A DNA stretch of 64,000 bases from Rhodococcus opacus (GCF_012396235.1 NZ_JAAXPA010000035.1:24585-88584); one strand, 5' to 3'. Shown: positions 53,560 to 63,461, numbered from the stretch's first letter. Made by a program: numbers and translations. Notes: generated by a model from the sequence alone, not told the origin.

Positions 53560-54480
53560 TTTTGCTGCGTTGGCCGCGCGGCGCGGGCGGGCGATGGCTG
53601 GAGCGGCGAGCACGATGGTCGGGTACGCCTCGATCGACTCGCGGGTGCGGTGGAAGACCGGTCAGGCCTTCAGTTCGGACTTGGCGAGGCGGAAGAACTG
53701 CTCGACTTTCCGCAGGGTGTGATAGGCGGCCACGACCGCCTTTCCGACCATCGCGGTCGGCTCGATGTCGGTGACGTAGCCCTTGTGGCCGGCGGACTGG
53801 CGGGCCCGCTCGATTGATGCCTCATCCAGGATGACGCTCTGTCCGGTGACCTTGACGGATCGTTACCTTCGTAGTGGTTCTGCCCGGTCGCCTACGCACT
53901 GGGTGCGGTCGATCTGCGCGTTAGTGGTGCGCCGGTCGCGTTGGCGCGCTGCCACTTTTAGTGCCACACCACCCTGCGGTCGCGCCGGTCAGGGCCCTGG
54001 CCCATCGAGCGGGTCAGCTCCGCGGTGTCACCTTCGGCGATAGTGTTACCGCGGCGGCCGAAGTGATCCTCGAGTTCCCTGGTGGCCTTGGAGGTTCGGG
54101 AGGCGACGATGAACGACAGCCCCGCAGGTTGGCGTTGATCGTGTTTCGGGGGGGTGCCTGGACGCCGATGTCTTCGAGCGCCCGGTCGTGTCGAGTTTGC
54201 TGTTCGGCTCGATCAGTCCGGGCGCACACTAGCGACTTTGAATGTCTCATCGCCGATCTCATCGAACCCCAGCGCCTAGTACGTCCCGGCCAGGTCGGCC
54301 CACAGGACCTCGCTGGAGCGCGAGCGCACCACCGCATCCCCGCCGCGCGGGCCTGCGACTCCGGCTCCAGCTCGAGACGCGTCTGATCAGCGTCGATCCT
54401 GCCCCTGGTCACCGCCATCAACGTCGTGAGATCGCCCTCGGTATGAGCGAACCCGATGTGCTCGACTAACCTGCGGGTCG
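53560..54480 (-). mobile_element. IS1634-family transposase remnant
   Basis: On the minus strand, pieces in different frames read VARTDRAEQQTRHDRALEDI, APPRNTINANLRGCR and AGHKGYVTDIEPTAMVGKAV, then AAYHTLRKVEQFFRLAKSEL, followed by a stop and PVFHRTRESIEA. These are the usual blocks of an IS1634 (DDE, Tnp_1) transposase, in the right order. Many frameshifts and stops are present, so it is long dead. It marks the right edge of cluster B. Confidence 0.8.
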
Positions 54481-54742
54481 CCTCGCCCCGCGCGTTCTTC
54501 GCCGCACCGGGAACGACCTCAGTGGCACGAAGCTCTCCTGTTGGGGGAGCCCCAGCACCAGCCGTTGGAGTCACTGCTCTCGAGCTGTCGGCCGCTCTGT
54601 GGGCGCTCGCGCATCACACCGAGGTCCACCGGGCAAACGCGCCGGCAAGTATCAGGGGCGTCGACACGAGAGATCGCGTTCGTCCTACGTGTGTGAGAAC
54701 GTTCGTGCACTCGGCATTCGCACGGAGTCGCGCGCCTAGCGG

Positions 54743-55510
54743 TCAGCGAAAGCCCCACTCCTCGGCGTGCCGGAGACAGATCTTAGCGAGCTCGTCGCGC
54801 CGCTCTATGATCGTCTCGCGAACGCCGACCACACCGAGTGTGGCGATGGTTCGGCCGCGTTCCCGGAGAGCCACCGACACGCCGTCACCGCGTTCGACAG
54901 CCACGCCCGGGGCTGCACACACGCCGGTGGCCCGTAGTGCCTCGAGGGCGTAGAGGAACTGCTCGATGTAGTCGGCGTCGGCCACCGGGCGGGAGTTGAG
55001 GTAGGCCCAGATGTCGCGCTGCTCGCGGTCGGCCAGTAGCAGCCACCCCGCGGACGTGCGCAGCAGGGAGCGCCGCAGGCGGTTCTCCGCCAGGTACGCG
55101 TACTCCGGTTCAGAGGAGACGTGGTCAACGTAGAACAGGTCGTCGCCCACCGAGGTGGACAGCGCGATGGTCAGTCCGGCCTCGGCGTGCACTTGCTGGA
55201 GCTGTTCGTGACTTATCGACGTGACCGGGGGGCGTCCCGCGATGACGTTGAGCAGGTAGGGCGCTGTACCGAGGGTGTAGATACGGTCGCGCTCGTCGAG
55301 GTAGCCGACGGCGACGAGACCGTTGAGCAGCCCATGCACCGAACTCACTGGGGCGTTGAGAGCCTTTGCCACGGCCGTGAGGGTGAGACCGGCACCGGAG
55401 CGGGCGACGAGCTCGAGGATTGCCGCGACCCGGTCGATCATGCGATGGCGGGGACGCTCGGGAACCTGCTCGAAAGGTACGGCTCCGGCGGCCGGAGAAG
55501 TTTCCGTCAT
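54743..55510 (-). CDS. IclR-family transcriptional regulator
   Basis: This 255-residue protein starts at 55510 (MTETSPAAGAVPFEQV). The N-terminal winged helix is DRVAAILELVARSGAGLTLT, then AKALNAPVSSVHGLLNGLVA. The C-terminal effector domain includes TSAGWLLLADREQRDIWAYL and VGVRETIIERRDELAK. It is divergent from a two-gene acyl-CoA dehydrogenase operon with 240 bases between, so it most likely controls that operon. Base composition is back to the high GC of the chromosome. Confidence 0.92.
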   Translation of the reverse strand: MTETSPAAGAVPFEQVPERPRHRMIDRVAAILELVARSGAGLTLTAVAKALNAPVSSVHGLLNGLVAVGYLDERDRIYTLGTAPYLLNVIAGRPPVTSISHEQLQQVHAEAGLTIALSTSVGDDLFYVDHVSSEPEYAYLAENRLRRSLLRTSAGWLLLADREQRDIWAYLNSRPVADADYIEQFLYALEALRATGVCAAPGVAVERGDGVSVALRERGRTIATLGVVGVRETIIERRDELAKICLRHAEEWGFR

Positions 55511-55545
55511 TGCGAAAGCGTAGCAATGGCATCCGAGCTCAATAG

Positions 55546-55575
55546 ATAGCGTATATACGTAGTCTGCTTCGCTAT
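55546..55575. promoter_or_regulatory. Candidate IclR operator
   Basis: ATAGCG and CGCTAT flank 18 bases, and CGTATATACG at 55550-55559 is a perfect ten-base palindrome overlapping the left arm. The region is AT-rich and lies between the divergent iclR and dehydrogenase genes. Confidence 0.4.
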
Positions 55576-55750
55576 TGTGTATCTCTGGCGTTTCTGGGAC
55601 ACTTTCCAAGTGATGCGGGGCATCCTCCGCGGCAGGGCGACCCCGCGGTCTGGACTGACCCTTGATTTGACTGTGCGCACTCCCCGAACAGCGGCACAGT
55701 CGACCCCGATCGCCCGGGCGCCGCCCGGGCAGGACTCATCAGGAGGTCCC

Positions 55751-56929
55751 ATGAGTTCGACTCTCGCGCCACCTACCACGGTGGCGACCGATGAGATGAA
55801 CGCCCTGCGTGCCGAGGTACGCGCGTTTCTCGCCGAGGAGGTCGACGCCGGGCGGCTCATACCCTGGATCGACACCTGGCTCACCCGCTGGGACGAGGAC
55901 TTCACCCGACGCCTCGCCGAACGCGGCTGGGTCGGGATGACGATCCCCACGGAGTTCGGTGGCCGCGGCCGAACCCACCTCGAGCGCTTCGTCGTCACCG
56001 AGGAACTGCTCTCCGTGGGCGCCCCCGTCGCCGCGCAGTGGGTCGCCGACCGACAGATCGCCCCGTCCCTGCTTCGCTACGGTACCGAGGAGCAGAAGCA
56101 CGAGTACCTGCCCCGCATCGCCGCCGGCGAGTGCTGCTTCGGCATCGGCATGTCCGAACCGGACTCCGGCTCCGACCTGGCCAGTGTCCGCACCAAGGGC
56201 GTTCAGGTCGACGGCGGCTGGCGGATCACCGGGACCAAGGTGTGGACCTCCGGGGCCCAGCACGCGGAGGCCTTCATCGCGCTGTGCCGCACCGAACCGC
56301 TCGACCCCTCGCACCGTCACGCGGGTCTGAGTCAGTTCATCGTCGACCTGCGCAGCGAGGGCGTCACCATCCGGCCGATCGTCTCCCTCTCGGGGGACCA
56401 CCACTTCAACGAGGTCGTCCTCGAGGACGTTTTCGTGGCGGACTCAATGGTCTTCGGCACCCTCGGTAACGGTTGGGAACAGGTCAACTCCGAGCTCGCC
56501 TTCGAGCGCAGCGGCCCTGAACGGTTCCTCTCCTCGTTCCGCCTGTTCGCCGCGGAGATCGGTGCGATCTCCACCGGAGCCCTGCCCGAGCGCAGCGACC
56601 TCGGCCGGACCGTGGCCCGGATGGCCGGACTGCACAACCTCAGCCAGAACATCGCCGGCGCGTTGCAGCGCGGTGAACCCGCCGACACCCCGGCAGCCCT
56701 CGTCAAGCTGCTCGGCACCGCCACCGAGGGTGACATCGTCGACACCGCCTCCACCCGGCTCGGCGACGAGCTGGCACCCGGTTTCGCCGGCACGAACGGC
56801 ACCGCCGCGGTCGCCGAGATCCACGGCCTGCTGCGCGCGGGCCTCCACCAGCGCCCGGGCTTCACGCTCCGCGGCGGCACCAACGAGATTCTGCGCGGCG
56901 TCATCGCGCGGGGACTGGGGATGCGCTGA
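55751..56929 (+). CDS. Acyl-CoA dehydrogenase, full-length subunit
   Basis: This 392-residue enzyme starts at 55751 with AGGAGG four bases upstream. Motifs are CCFGIGMSEPDSGSDLASVR near 130, WRITGTKVWTSGAQHAEAFI, and the ending GFTLRGGTNEILRGVIARG. Glycine stands where medium-chain enzymes have the catalytic glutamate, so the base is elsewhere or in the partner. The stop overlaps the next start (TGATG). With the following subunit it forms a FadE pair of the mixed-tetramer type. Regulated by the divergent IclR protein (inference). Confidence 0.93.
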   Translation: MSSTLAPPTTVATDEMNALRAEVRAFLAEEVDAGRLIPWIDTWLTRWDEDFTRRLAERGWVGMTIPTEFGGRGRTHLERFVVTEELLSVGAPVAAQWVADRQIAPSLLRYGTEEQKHEYLPRIAAGECCFGIGMSEPDSGSDLASVRTKGVQVDGGWRITGTKVWTSGAQHAEAFIALCRTEPLDPSHRHAGLSQFIVDLRSEGVTIRPIVSLSGDHHFNEVVLEDVFVADSMVFGTLGNGWEQVNSELAFERSGPERFLSSFRLFAAEIGAISTGALPERSDLGRTVARMAGLHNLSQNIAGALQRGEPADTPAALVKLLGTATEGDIVDTASTRLGDELAPGFAGTNGTAAVAEIHGLLRAGLHQRPGFTLRGGTNEILRGVIARGLGMR

Positions 56930-58017
56930 TGACCACCGCCACGACCGTCGACCTCTCCGTCGACGAGGACCTGCAGGCGATGCTCTCCGACGTCGTCTCC
57001 GGTTTCTCCGGCCCCGACGTCCGGCCCGACGCCGACGCCGTGTGGTCGACACTGCGGGAGGTCGGCGTCGCCCGGCTCACCGCGCCCGAGGACGCCGGGG
57101 GCAGCGGAGCCGGCTGGGCCGAAGCCGCCGCGCTCCTGCGCACCGCGGCTTCCGCCGGTGTGGCCGTCCCGTACGCCGAGACTGACCTGCTGGCCGGGCC
57201 GCTCCGGCGCGCCGCCGGGATCGACGACTCGTCCGACTCCACCGCCACCGTCGCGCTGCTCGATTCCTCGGGGACCGCGCACGGTGTCCCGTGGGCCGGT
57301 GCCACCGCCACCGTCGTGTGCGTGCGCCCCGCCGGCGATACCCACGAGCTCGCGGACGTGCCAACCGACCGGTTGACGATCACTACCATTGAGGGCATCT
57401 CGGCAGTGCCGACCGGCTCTGTCACCGTCGGTGAGGGCATCTCCTGGTCACCCGTATCCACCGCGGCCGTCGAGGCGTACGTCCTGCGCGGCGCGCTCGC
57501 CCGCGCATTGCAGTGCGTCGGCGCGATGGACGGCATGCTCGCCTCGGCGATTGAGCACACCACCGCCCGCAGCCAGTTCGGTCGCGCCCTGGCGAAGTTC
57601 CAGTCCGTGCAGAACCTCGTCGTCGACATCGCCGCCGAGTCCGTGCTGGCCCGCGCTGCCGTGGACACCGCGCTCGCCGACGCCCTCACCGACGACCTCG
57701 ACGGCGAGCTGTCCCAGTTCCGCGTTGCGGTCGCGCGCAGCGTCGTTTCGCAGGCCCTGGCCGTGGCGGTGCGCAACGTCCACCAGGTGCACGGCGCGAT
57801 CGGGACCACCCACGAGCACACCCTGCACCGGGTCACCCTTCCCGCCCTGCAGTGGCGCGGCGAGTTCGGGTCACCGGCGTTCTGGGAGGGGTTCCTCTCC
57901 CGCGCGGCCATTGTCGGCGGCATGGACGGCGCGTGGCCGATGGTCGCCGAGGGCGCCCGCGTCGAGGGCGCCGCGAGCCGGTACCTCGACGCCGTGATCG
58001 CAAGGTCCGTGTCATGA
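56929..58017 (+). CDS. Acyl-CoA dehydrogenase, partner subunit
   Basis: This 362-residue, divergent acyl-CoA dehydrogenase fold protein keeps TTARSQFGRALAKFQSVQNL near 208 and VHQVHGAIGTTHEHTLHRVT near 282. The N-terminal half is reduced compared with full-length enzymes. It is translated from an ATG that overlaps the previous stop by one base. The pair likely works as a heterotetramer, as known for actinobacterial FadE partners in ring or side-chain degradation. The substrate is unknown. Confidence 0.9.
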   Translation: MTTATTVDLSVDEDLQAMLSDVVSGFSGPDVRPDADAVWSTLREVGVARLTAPEDAGGSGAGWAEAAALLRTAASAGVAVPYAETDLLAGPLRRAAGIDDSSDSTATVALLDSSGTAHGVPWAGATATVVCVRPAGDTHELADVPTDRLTITTIEGISAVPTGSVTVGEGISWSPVSTAAVEAYVLRGALARALQCVGAMDGMLASAIEHTTARSQFGRALAKFQSVQNLVVDIAAESVLARAAVDTALADALTDDLDGELSQFRVAVARSVVSQALAVAVRNVHQVHGAIGTTHEHTLHRVTLPALQWRGEFGSPAFWEGFLSRAAIVGGMDGAWPMVAEGARVEGAASRYLDAVIARSVS

Positions 58018-58569
58018 AAACGGAACCGCCACGATCTCCTCCGCAGCCGAGCCTTCAGCTCCCTACTCGAGGCCGAACACAGAAGCCGACCACAGCCGAC
58101 ACCCTCACACCTCCGCCCAACCCGCCCACACCGAACCGATCCACCACCGCGGCAGCCGCGACATCGATCGCCGCCACCACGTCACCACACCCGGTGCCGG
58201 GGTTGCCTTCGGGATCTGCACATCGACCCCCGCGGACACGGCGACAGCGGGCTTACACGTCGAAGATCAACGACACGCCGATCAGTGGGAAAACCTCAGG
58301 CAGCAGCACGAAACTCCGGAAAGGAACCTGTGCTCGTTCCATATCCCTCGCCGCCGTCGCCGGCCCACAATCCTGGGGGTACCTCCCGCTCGCGGGGGCG
58401 ATCTCGCGTTCTCCGGAAGCCGTGACGCTCGGCGGTTCGGATCGTCACCGGCGTAGCCCGGCCGTGGTGGTCAGCGGCCGCCCGGGGTACTGGGGACATG
58501 TCGTGCCGGTTCTGTGAGCCCGAGGGGGGTCATAGTGGAACGTGATGTGAACACGACGAAAGGAAGATC
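58018..58569. other. Intergenic stretch, no gene supported
   Basis: About 550 bases. A proline- and threonine-rich frame continues from an ATG at 58014 but has no domain, a random pattern and no neighbour that supports it. The last part holds the promoter and AGGAAGATC ribosome site of the DinB-like gene. Confidence 0.45.
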
Positions 58570-59076
58570 GTGGACCATAGCGCGCTGTTGACCGACGCCT
58601 TCGATCGCATTCAGGAGACCGTGCATTCCACGCTGGCCGATCTCCCCGCCGACGCCCTCACGTTTCGGGTGGACGCGAAGGCGAACACCATCGCCTGGCT
58701 GATCTGGCATCTGACGCGAGTGCAGGACGACCACGTCGCCGGTGTCGCGGGCACCGCGCAGGTGTGGACGTCCGGCGGGTGGGTGGAGCGCCTCGACCTC
58801 CCGTTCCCGGTTGCCGACATCGGCTACGGGCACTCCGCGGACGAGGTGGCGAAGGTGCGGACCGGCGCCGACCTCCTGCGGGGGTATCACGATGCCGTAC
58901 ACGACCGCACCGTCGATTACGTCCAGTCGATCGGGCCGGACGACCTCGACCGGATCGTCGACGAGAACTGGGATCCGCCAGTCACTCTCGGTGTCCGGTT
59001 GATCAGCGTCGTCTCCGACGATCTGCAGCATGCCGGGCAGGCGGCGTACGTCCGCGGCATCTACGAGCGCCGCTGA
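58570..59076 (+). CDS. DinB-like four-helix protein (DUF664/mycothiol-type)
   Basis: This 168-residue protein starts with GTG at 58570. It has the DinB/YfiT metal-binding pattern: His47 in WLIWHLTRVQDDH and His154 in DDLQHAGQAAYVRGIYERR, with the middle aspartate/histidine region near 105. Many actinobacterial members use mycothiol or another thiol as co-substrate. Its last 16 bases overlap the end of the convergent MpaB-type gene. The specific reaction is not known. Confidence 0.88.
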   Translation: MDHSALLTDAFDRIQETVHSTLADLPADALTFRVDAKANTIAWLIWHLTRVQDDHVAGVAGTAQVWTSGGWVERLDLPFPVADIGYGHSADEVAKVRTGADLLRGYHDAVHDRTVDYVQSIGPDDLDRIVDENWDPPVTLGVRLISVVSDDLQHAGQAAYVRGIYERR

Positions 59077-60293
59077 ACCCGCGACGACGTCTCGTTGGCG
59101 GCGAGCCACGCCTCCACTCGCCGCCGGGAGCGTCGGCCGACGCGTTCGCGGACGGCCGGACTCACTCGGGCCGCACCGTGCAGCGTCCCGTTCCCCACCA
59201 GCGCCAGCGGAGCGAACCAGGCGGGCACGACCGGCAATCCGAGTTCTCGCATGCCGCGCTTGCCGGAGAACATCCGCTGGATGCTGAGCAGGCGCTGGCG
59301 GTTGAACCGGCGTCGCAGGGACTCTGCGTGCGGGTAGTGGAACGTGGCCCACGACTTCTGCAGTGAGTCGGCCAGCACCCTCGAGTTCTCGTCGGGGCCG
59401 GGAGCGAACATCCCGATCTGGCACATGTTGCGGCGTCCGGTGTTCTCGTCGTCGACCAGCCAGTGCTCGTCGATGCCCATCAGCCAGCCGATGTACCGCC
59501 ACAGATGCATGACGTCGCGGCCCTCGTCGGCGGAGACCCACACCCCCAGCGACCGGAGTCCGACGAGGAACGTCGTCGAGAAGAGGGCGAGCGTCCCGGC
59601 CTGATCCGACTGGTTGATCGGCATGCCCCAGTCGGACACGTCCCAGCTCTCGTCCTGCAGCAGGGTCAGATTGACGAACGCGTGCATCAACCGCACGTGG
59701 ACGGACAACTGCCAGCCCCGGCGGTCGCGATCCATGCCGCCGGGCAGGACGCACTCGTACCACCACCGCACGGTCTCGGCCACGCGCTGACCGGCGCCGT
59801 CCCCGACCAACCTGCCGGTGGCCACGAGTTGGCGGGAGGTGGCGGCGCTGCGGTAGCCGTTCATCAGCGAACCGGTCGCGAGCAGGTCGAGTCCGGTCAT
59901 TCCGCTGCGCAGGCAGACGGCGGCCCCGTGCTCGAGGCGCCGGTCGTCGACCCACGACGGCCGACGGTCCACTGCGTCGAAGAAGGCGACCAGCGGCGGC
60001 GCCGCGTCGGGCACGCTGCCGATGCCGTCGGAGAGTGCCTGGGAGAACTGGGCCATCGTCACGGTCTTGTCGACGAGGACGGCCCGCGCCAGTGCGGCAC
60101 CGATCTCGTCCTGACGGACCACCGCCCGGGCGTGAAGTTCCCGCTCCGCCGGGGTGGGCGTCGGGTCGCCGTGCACGAACCGCGACAGCGTCCGCATCGA
60201 GCGGCGACCCCACTCCGAGTCCATGTCGAACCGCCGCGGCGGCGTGAAGTCGGAGAAGCCGGGCGCCGACTCCCGGGACTGGGTTTCTGTCAT
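59061..60293 (-). CDS. Lcp/MpaB-type heme oxygenase (DUF2236)
   Basis: This 410-residue member of the latex-clearing protein/MpaB family starts at 60293. Arg170, Thr174 and His204 (QRVAET; VRLMHAFVN) have the same spacing as Arg164, Thr168 and heme ligand His198 reported for Lcp of Streptomyces K30. Other motifs are GSLMNGYRSAATSRQLVATG and DWGMPINQSDQAGTLALFS. Lcp proteins cleave rubber, but most DUF2236 proteins have no known substrate. No twin-arginine signal is seen, so it probably stays inside the cell. A divergent TetR is 142 bases away. Confidence 0.85.
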   Translation of the reverse strand: MTETQSRESAPGFSDFTPPRRFDMDSEWGRRSMRTLSRFVHGDPTPTPAERELHARAVVRQDEIGAALARAVLVDKTVTMAQFSQALSDGIGSVPDAAPPLVAFFDAVDRRPSWVDDRRLEHGAAVCLRSGMTGLDLLATGSLMNGYRSAATSRQLVATGRLVGDGAGQRVAETVRWWYECVLPGGMDRDRRGWQLSVHVRLMHAFVNLTLLQDESWDVSDWGMPINQSDQAGTLALFSTTFLVGLRSLGVWVSADEGRDVMHLWRYIGWLMGIDEHWLVDDENTGRRNMCQIGMFAPGPDENSRVLADSLQKSWATFHYPHAESLRRRFNRQRLLSIQRMFSGKRGMRELGLPVVPAWFAPLALVGNGTLHGAARVSPAVRERVGRRSRRRVEAWLAANETSSRVQRRS

Positions 60294-60435
60294 TGCGGTG
60301 CACTCGATTCGGTAGTCGAGAAGGGGGGCGTCTTTGTGCCTCAGCCCCCGCTCGAGGGGCTGTGAGTTACAGTTCACCCCACCTAATCGGACGGGTACAA
60401 GTCGCATTGTGGGGCAGATCGGGAGGGTTCAGCGA

Positions 60436-61062
60436 ATGGGCACTGGCCAGCGAAAAGACCCCTCTCAGCAGCGGTCGCAGGAGACGGTCGCGCGCATCTT
60501 GTCGGCAACTGGTCAGGTTTTGCGGGCCAAGGGGTACACCGGCTGCAGCACGAACGCCATCGCGGAGGCCGCCGGCATCTCGAAGGGGTCGGTGTACCAG
60601 TATTTCGCGAACAAGGACGAGATCATCGAGGTCCTGATCGACAAGATCATGGAGGAAACCACGGCTACGTTCGGGACGCAGCTCGAGCACGCCGTCGCGA
60701 AGGGCACGTTCCTGAAGGACGCGGCCCTGCAGTCCCAGCTTCTGGCAGTCCTGGACAGGTATCGCGACATCCTCGGTTCGCTGCTCAACGACGCGCCGCA
60801 CGTGGCCCTCACCGCTCACCGTTCGGTCCGCATCGAGGAACGGTGCCGCGACCTGTTGCGTACGTATGTGACGTTGAATCCGTCCGCGATCGGTCCGGGG
60901 GTCGACCTCGACGCGCTGCTGCTGGTGCTCACCGTCAGTTACCGGGAGGTGAGCCTCGAATACCTCCGCCGTGACCTCCGCGACCGGCGAAACGAGCTGG
61001 CCACCGTCCTCTACGACATGACGATGGGCGGCCTCGCCGGGCGTGCGACACGCGGGGTGTAA
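60436..61062 (+). CDS. TetR-family regulator next to the MpaB-type gene
   Basis: This 208-residue protein starts at 60436 with GGGAGGG upstream. The helix-turn-helix is AKGYTGCSTNAIAEAAGISK, then VYQYFANKDEII. The C-terminal region matches the TetR_C group seen in DUF2236-linked regulators. In the 142-base gap to the MpaB-type gene, CAGCCCC and GGGGCTG (60343-60363) form perfect seven-base arms and could be part of its operator. It probably represses the oxygenase. Confidence 0.9.
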   Translation: MGTGQRKDPSQQRSQETVARILSATGQVLRAKGYTGCSTNAIAEAAGISKGSVYQYFANKDEIIEVLIDKIMEETTATFGTQLEHAVAKGTFLKDAALQSQLLAVLDRYRDILGSLLNDAPHVALTAHRSVRIEERCRDLLRTYVTLNPSAIGPGVDLDALLLVLTVSYREVSLEYLRRDLRDRRNELATVLYDMTMGGLAGRATRGV

Positions 61063-61088
61063 CGCGGAGGGGGCTTCGGGAGACATAC

Positions 61089-63461
61089 CTAGTGAGCCCA
61101 TGGCGCTGTCGGACCCCGACCCGGCAGCGTCAGGGGCCTTCTTTTTGCGCTCCTACCGCCGCCGCCCGGTCGGCGACCCGGCACCTCCAGCCACACGACC
61201 CTTTCGAGCGCGCGCAGATCGCTCTCGATCCGCCGGAACAACTGGTACACGGCGATGAAGGCGAAGATGCCGCCCAGACACAGCGCGCGCACCGTCGCGT
61301 TCACGGCGTCGCCGGTGTTTCCACCGACGAAGCTGAGTCCGGCGACCCCGATCAACGGGACGGCCGCCGCGACGGCGAGGTACCGCGGCATGCCTCGGCC
61401 GAGGGCCCGGATGTTGCGGCCGTCGCTTCCGCGCAACTCGCCGTGCGACAGCAGGATCGGGTAGAGGCACCGCACCGCGTAGAACGTCAGGATGAAGAAG
61501 GGGTAGGCGAGCGCGACCGCCCCGCACACGGCGAGGGACGCGAGGAGTTGCGTGTATGCGCCCAACGAAATCCCGCCGGCGGTGATCTCCAGGGCGACCG
61601 GGTAGGCGACGCCGGCGACGACCCACAACCCGAAGCTGACCACGACCGCGCGATGGCCGAGTCCGAGCGTCGTGGCTCGCGCCTTCTCCAGCACCTCGGA
61701 ACTGTAGGTTCTGCCGTTTCGGAGTCCTCGCGGCACCGTGAGCGCGAGTCGACACCAGTAGACGATGAGCACTGCGCCCAGCGGGAATGCGATCCCGCCG
61801 ATCACCAGGTGCACGAACTCGAGATCCTGCTGCGCCTCGACGGGCAGCGTCGCGATGATCAGCACCTTGTTGTAGTAGTAGTTGTATCCGGCTGCCAGCA
61901 GGTTCGGGATGCCGACGGCGGCGATCACGATCGGAAGCGCCCACCGCCACATCTTGGACCGCAGGCTTCCCGGTGCCGGGTCGACGAGATCGCGGGCGTG
62001 CGGGTCGAGGCACAGCGCGAACTGCCGTGTCAGCTTCCGGCCACTCGACCACCGGTCGTCCCGGTCGGGTGCGAGCGATTTCACCAGGATGCGCCGCAGC
62101 GCGGCGGGACAGTCCTCGGGGAGCGCGGATCGTTCCGGGTCCACGCCCCGGCGTCGGGACTCGAGAAGAGCCTGAGGCGTCGGCGGGGACGTGGTCCCGT
62201 CGTCGTCCGGGAAGGGCCGGGCCCCGGTCAGCATTTCCCACAGCATGACGCCCAACGCGAAGATGTCGCTGCGGGTGTCGAGGTCGGACGCGGTTCGGTG
62301 GGTGCCCGGGTCGATGACCTCGAGCTGTTCGGGCGACATGTACGCGACGGAGCCGCCGATGAATCCTCCGGCGCCGCGATTCTCGACGCTGTCGCTCGAA
62401 CTGACGTTGAAGTCGGCCAGTTTGGGGATGCCTTCGAGTCCCAGCAGTACGTTCGCCGGTTTGATGTCGCGGTGCAGGACGCCGTGCGCCCGGGCGTAGT
62501 CGAGTGCGTCGGCGAGCCGCAACCCGATCCACGCGACCGTCTCCGGCCACGACAGTGCGGCGATCTCGTCTCGAACACTCGAATACTCGGGCCGGATCTC
62601 GCCTCTCTCCTCGAGGATCCGGTCGACCGAATCGAGCAGCAGCTGTCCGGATCGCTGCTCGGGCGGGGTCTTGCGGACCAGCCGCACCACGTCGAGGAGC
62701 GTGCCGCCGGGGACGTATTCCATGAACAGCACCCGCAGCCGGCGGTCCTCCAGCACCCGCTGGTCGTAGACGCGGACGATGTACGGGTGGTCGAGCTGCG
62801 CGAGTGTCTGCGGCTCGTTGCCGATGTTGCGGGAGATCTTCAACGCCACCCACCGCTGCATCGAACGCTGCCGGGCGAGGAACACCCGCGCGAACGCGCC
62901 ATGACCGAGTTCCATCATCAGGTCGAAATCGTCGAGGCGCTCACCGACGTCGAGGTCGTCGCCCGGACCGAGTTCCGCGGTGATGGTCCGCCGGTCCATG
63001 CGGCGGTCGTGTTCGAGGAGGGTCTCGAACCGGGCCGCCTGCTGCGGATACTCGGCGACGTACTCGGCGGGATCGACGTCGGCGCCACTCTGACGGCGGA
63101 CCCGGTACTCCAGGTAGACGAGTTCCGGTGGCAGTGGTTCCGCGAGCAGCTCCGGGAATTCGAGGCAGTAGTCGGCGATGCGCTTCGGGCTCCCCGACCG
63201 CAGCCACCGGTACTCGAGGTCGACCTTGATCAGCTCGATCAGCGCGGCCCGCCTGATCGCAGCCGTGTCGGGGAGATATTCGGTGAGCTCGGCCGGCGAA
63301 CCGGAAGACTCCCAATCCGCGACCAGGCGCTCGACCCCGCTTTCCACGACGAACACCGATTCGGCGCCCGACGTCGTCGTCGACGGCAGCTGAGTGTCCT
63401 GACCCAGTTCGGTGGGCGGCCCAGACGCGACCGTCGAATCACTCGGCGGGCGATCGTTCAT
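61089..63461 (-). CDS. Membrane serine/threonine protein kinase with planctomycete-like N terminus
   Basis: This is a 790-residue protein. Residues 1 to 170 contain LIELIKVDLEYRW and RIADYCLEFPEL, blocks usual ahead of planctomycete Hanks-type kinases. The kinase domain is about 178 to 480: glycine loop GHGAFARV (186-193), Lys208, HRDIKPAN with Asp332, DFN (350-352) in place of DFG, and SPE (376-378). The metal-binding Asp350 is kept. About seven membrane helices follow from 500 to 760, with no PASTA domain. The C terminus is basic. It should phosphorylate proteins at the membrane. It is convergent with the TetR gene and stands alone. Confidence 0.9.
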   Translation of the reverse strand: MNDRPPSDSTVASGPPTELGQDTQLPSTTTSGAESVFVVESGVERLVADWESSGSPAELTEYLPDTAAIRRAALIELIKVDLEYRWLRSGSPKRIADYCLEFPELLAEPLPPELVYLEYRVRRQSGADVDPAEYVAEYPQQAARFETLLEHDRRMDRRTITAELGPGDDLDVGERLDDFDLMMELGHGAFARVFLARQRSMQRWVALKISRNIGNEPQTLAQLDHPYIVRVYDQRVLEDRRLRVLFMEYVPGGTLLDVVRLVRKTPPEQRSGQLLLDSVDRILEERGEIRPEYSSVRDEIAALSWPETVAWIGLRLADALDYARAHGVLHRDIKPANVLLGLEGIPKLADFNVSSSDSVENRGAGGFIGGSVAYMSPEQLEVIDPGTHRTASDLDTRSDIFALGVMLWEMLTGARPFPDDDGTTSPPTPQALLESRRRGVDPERSALPEDCPAALRRILVKSLAPDRDDRWSSGRKLTRQFALCLDPHARDLVDPAPGSLRSKMWRWALPIVIAAVGIPNLLAAGYNYYYNKVLIIATLPVEAQQDLEFVHLVIGGIAFPLGAVLIVYWCRLALTVPRGLRNGRTYSSEVLEKARATTLGLGHRAVVVSFGLWVVAGVAYPVALEITAGGISLGAYTQLLASLAVCGAVALAYPFFILTFYAVRCLYPILLSHGELRGSDGRNIRALGRGMPRYLAVAAAVPLIGVAGLSFVGGNTGDAVNATVRALCLGGIFAFIAVYQLFRRIESDLRALERVVWLEVPGRRPGGGGRSAKRRPLTLPGRGPTAPWAH

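Noticed and set aside
58014..58517. Proline/threonine-rich frame after the dehydrogenase pair
   Set aside because: The ATGA overlap looks attractive, but the sequence is low-complexity, has no domain and does not resemble a linker or signal.
58471..60303. 610-residue open frame on the minus strand
   Set aside because: It is the shifted-frame shadow of the MpaB-type gene and antisense to the DinB-like gene. Its Arg/Pro-rich sequence is meaningless.
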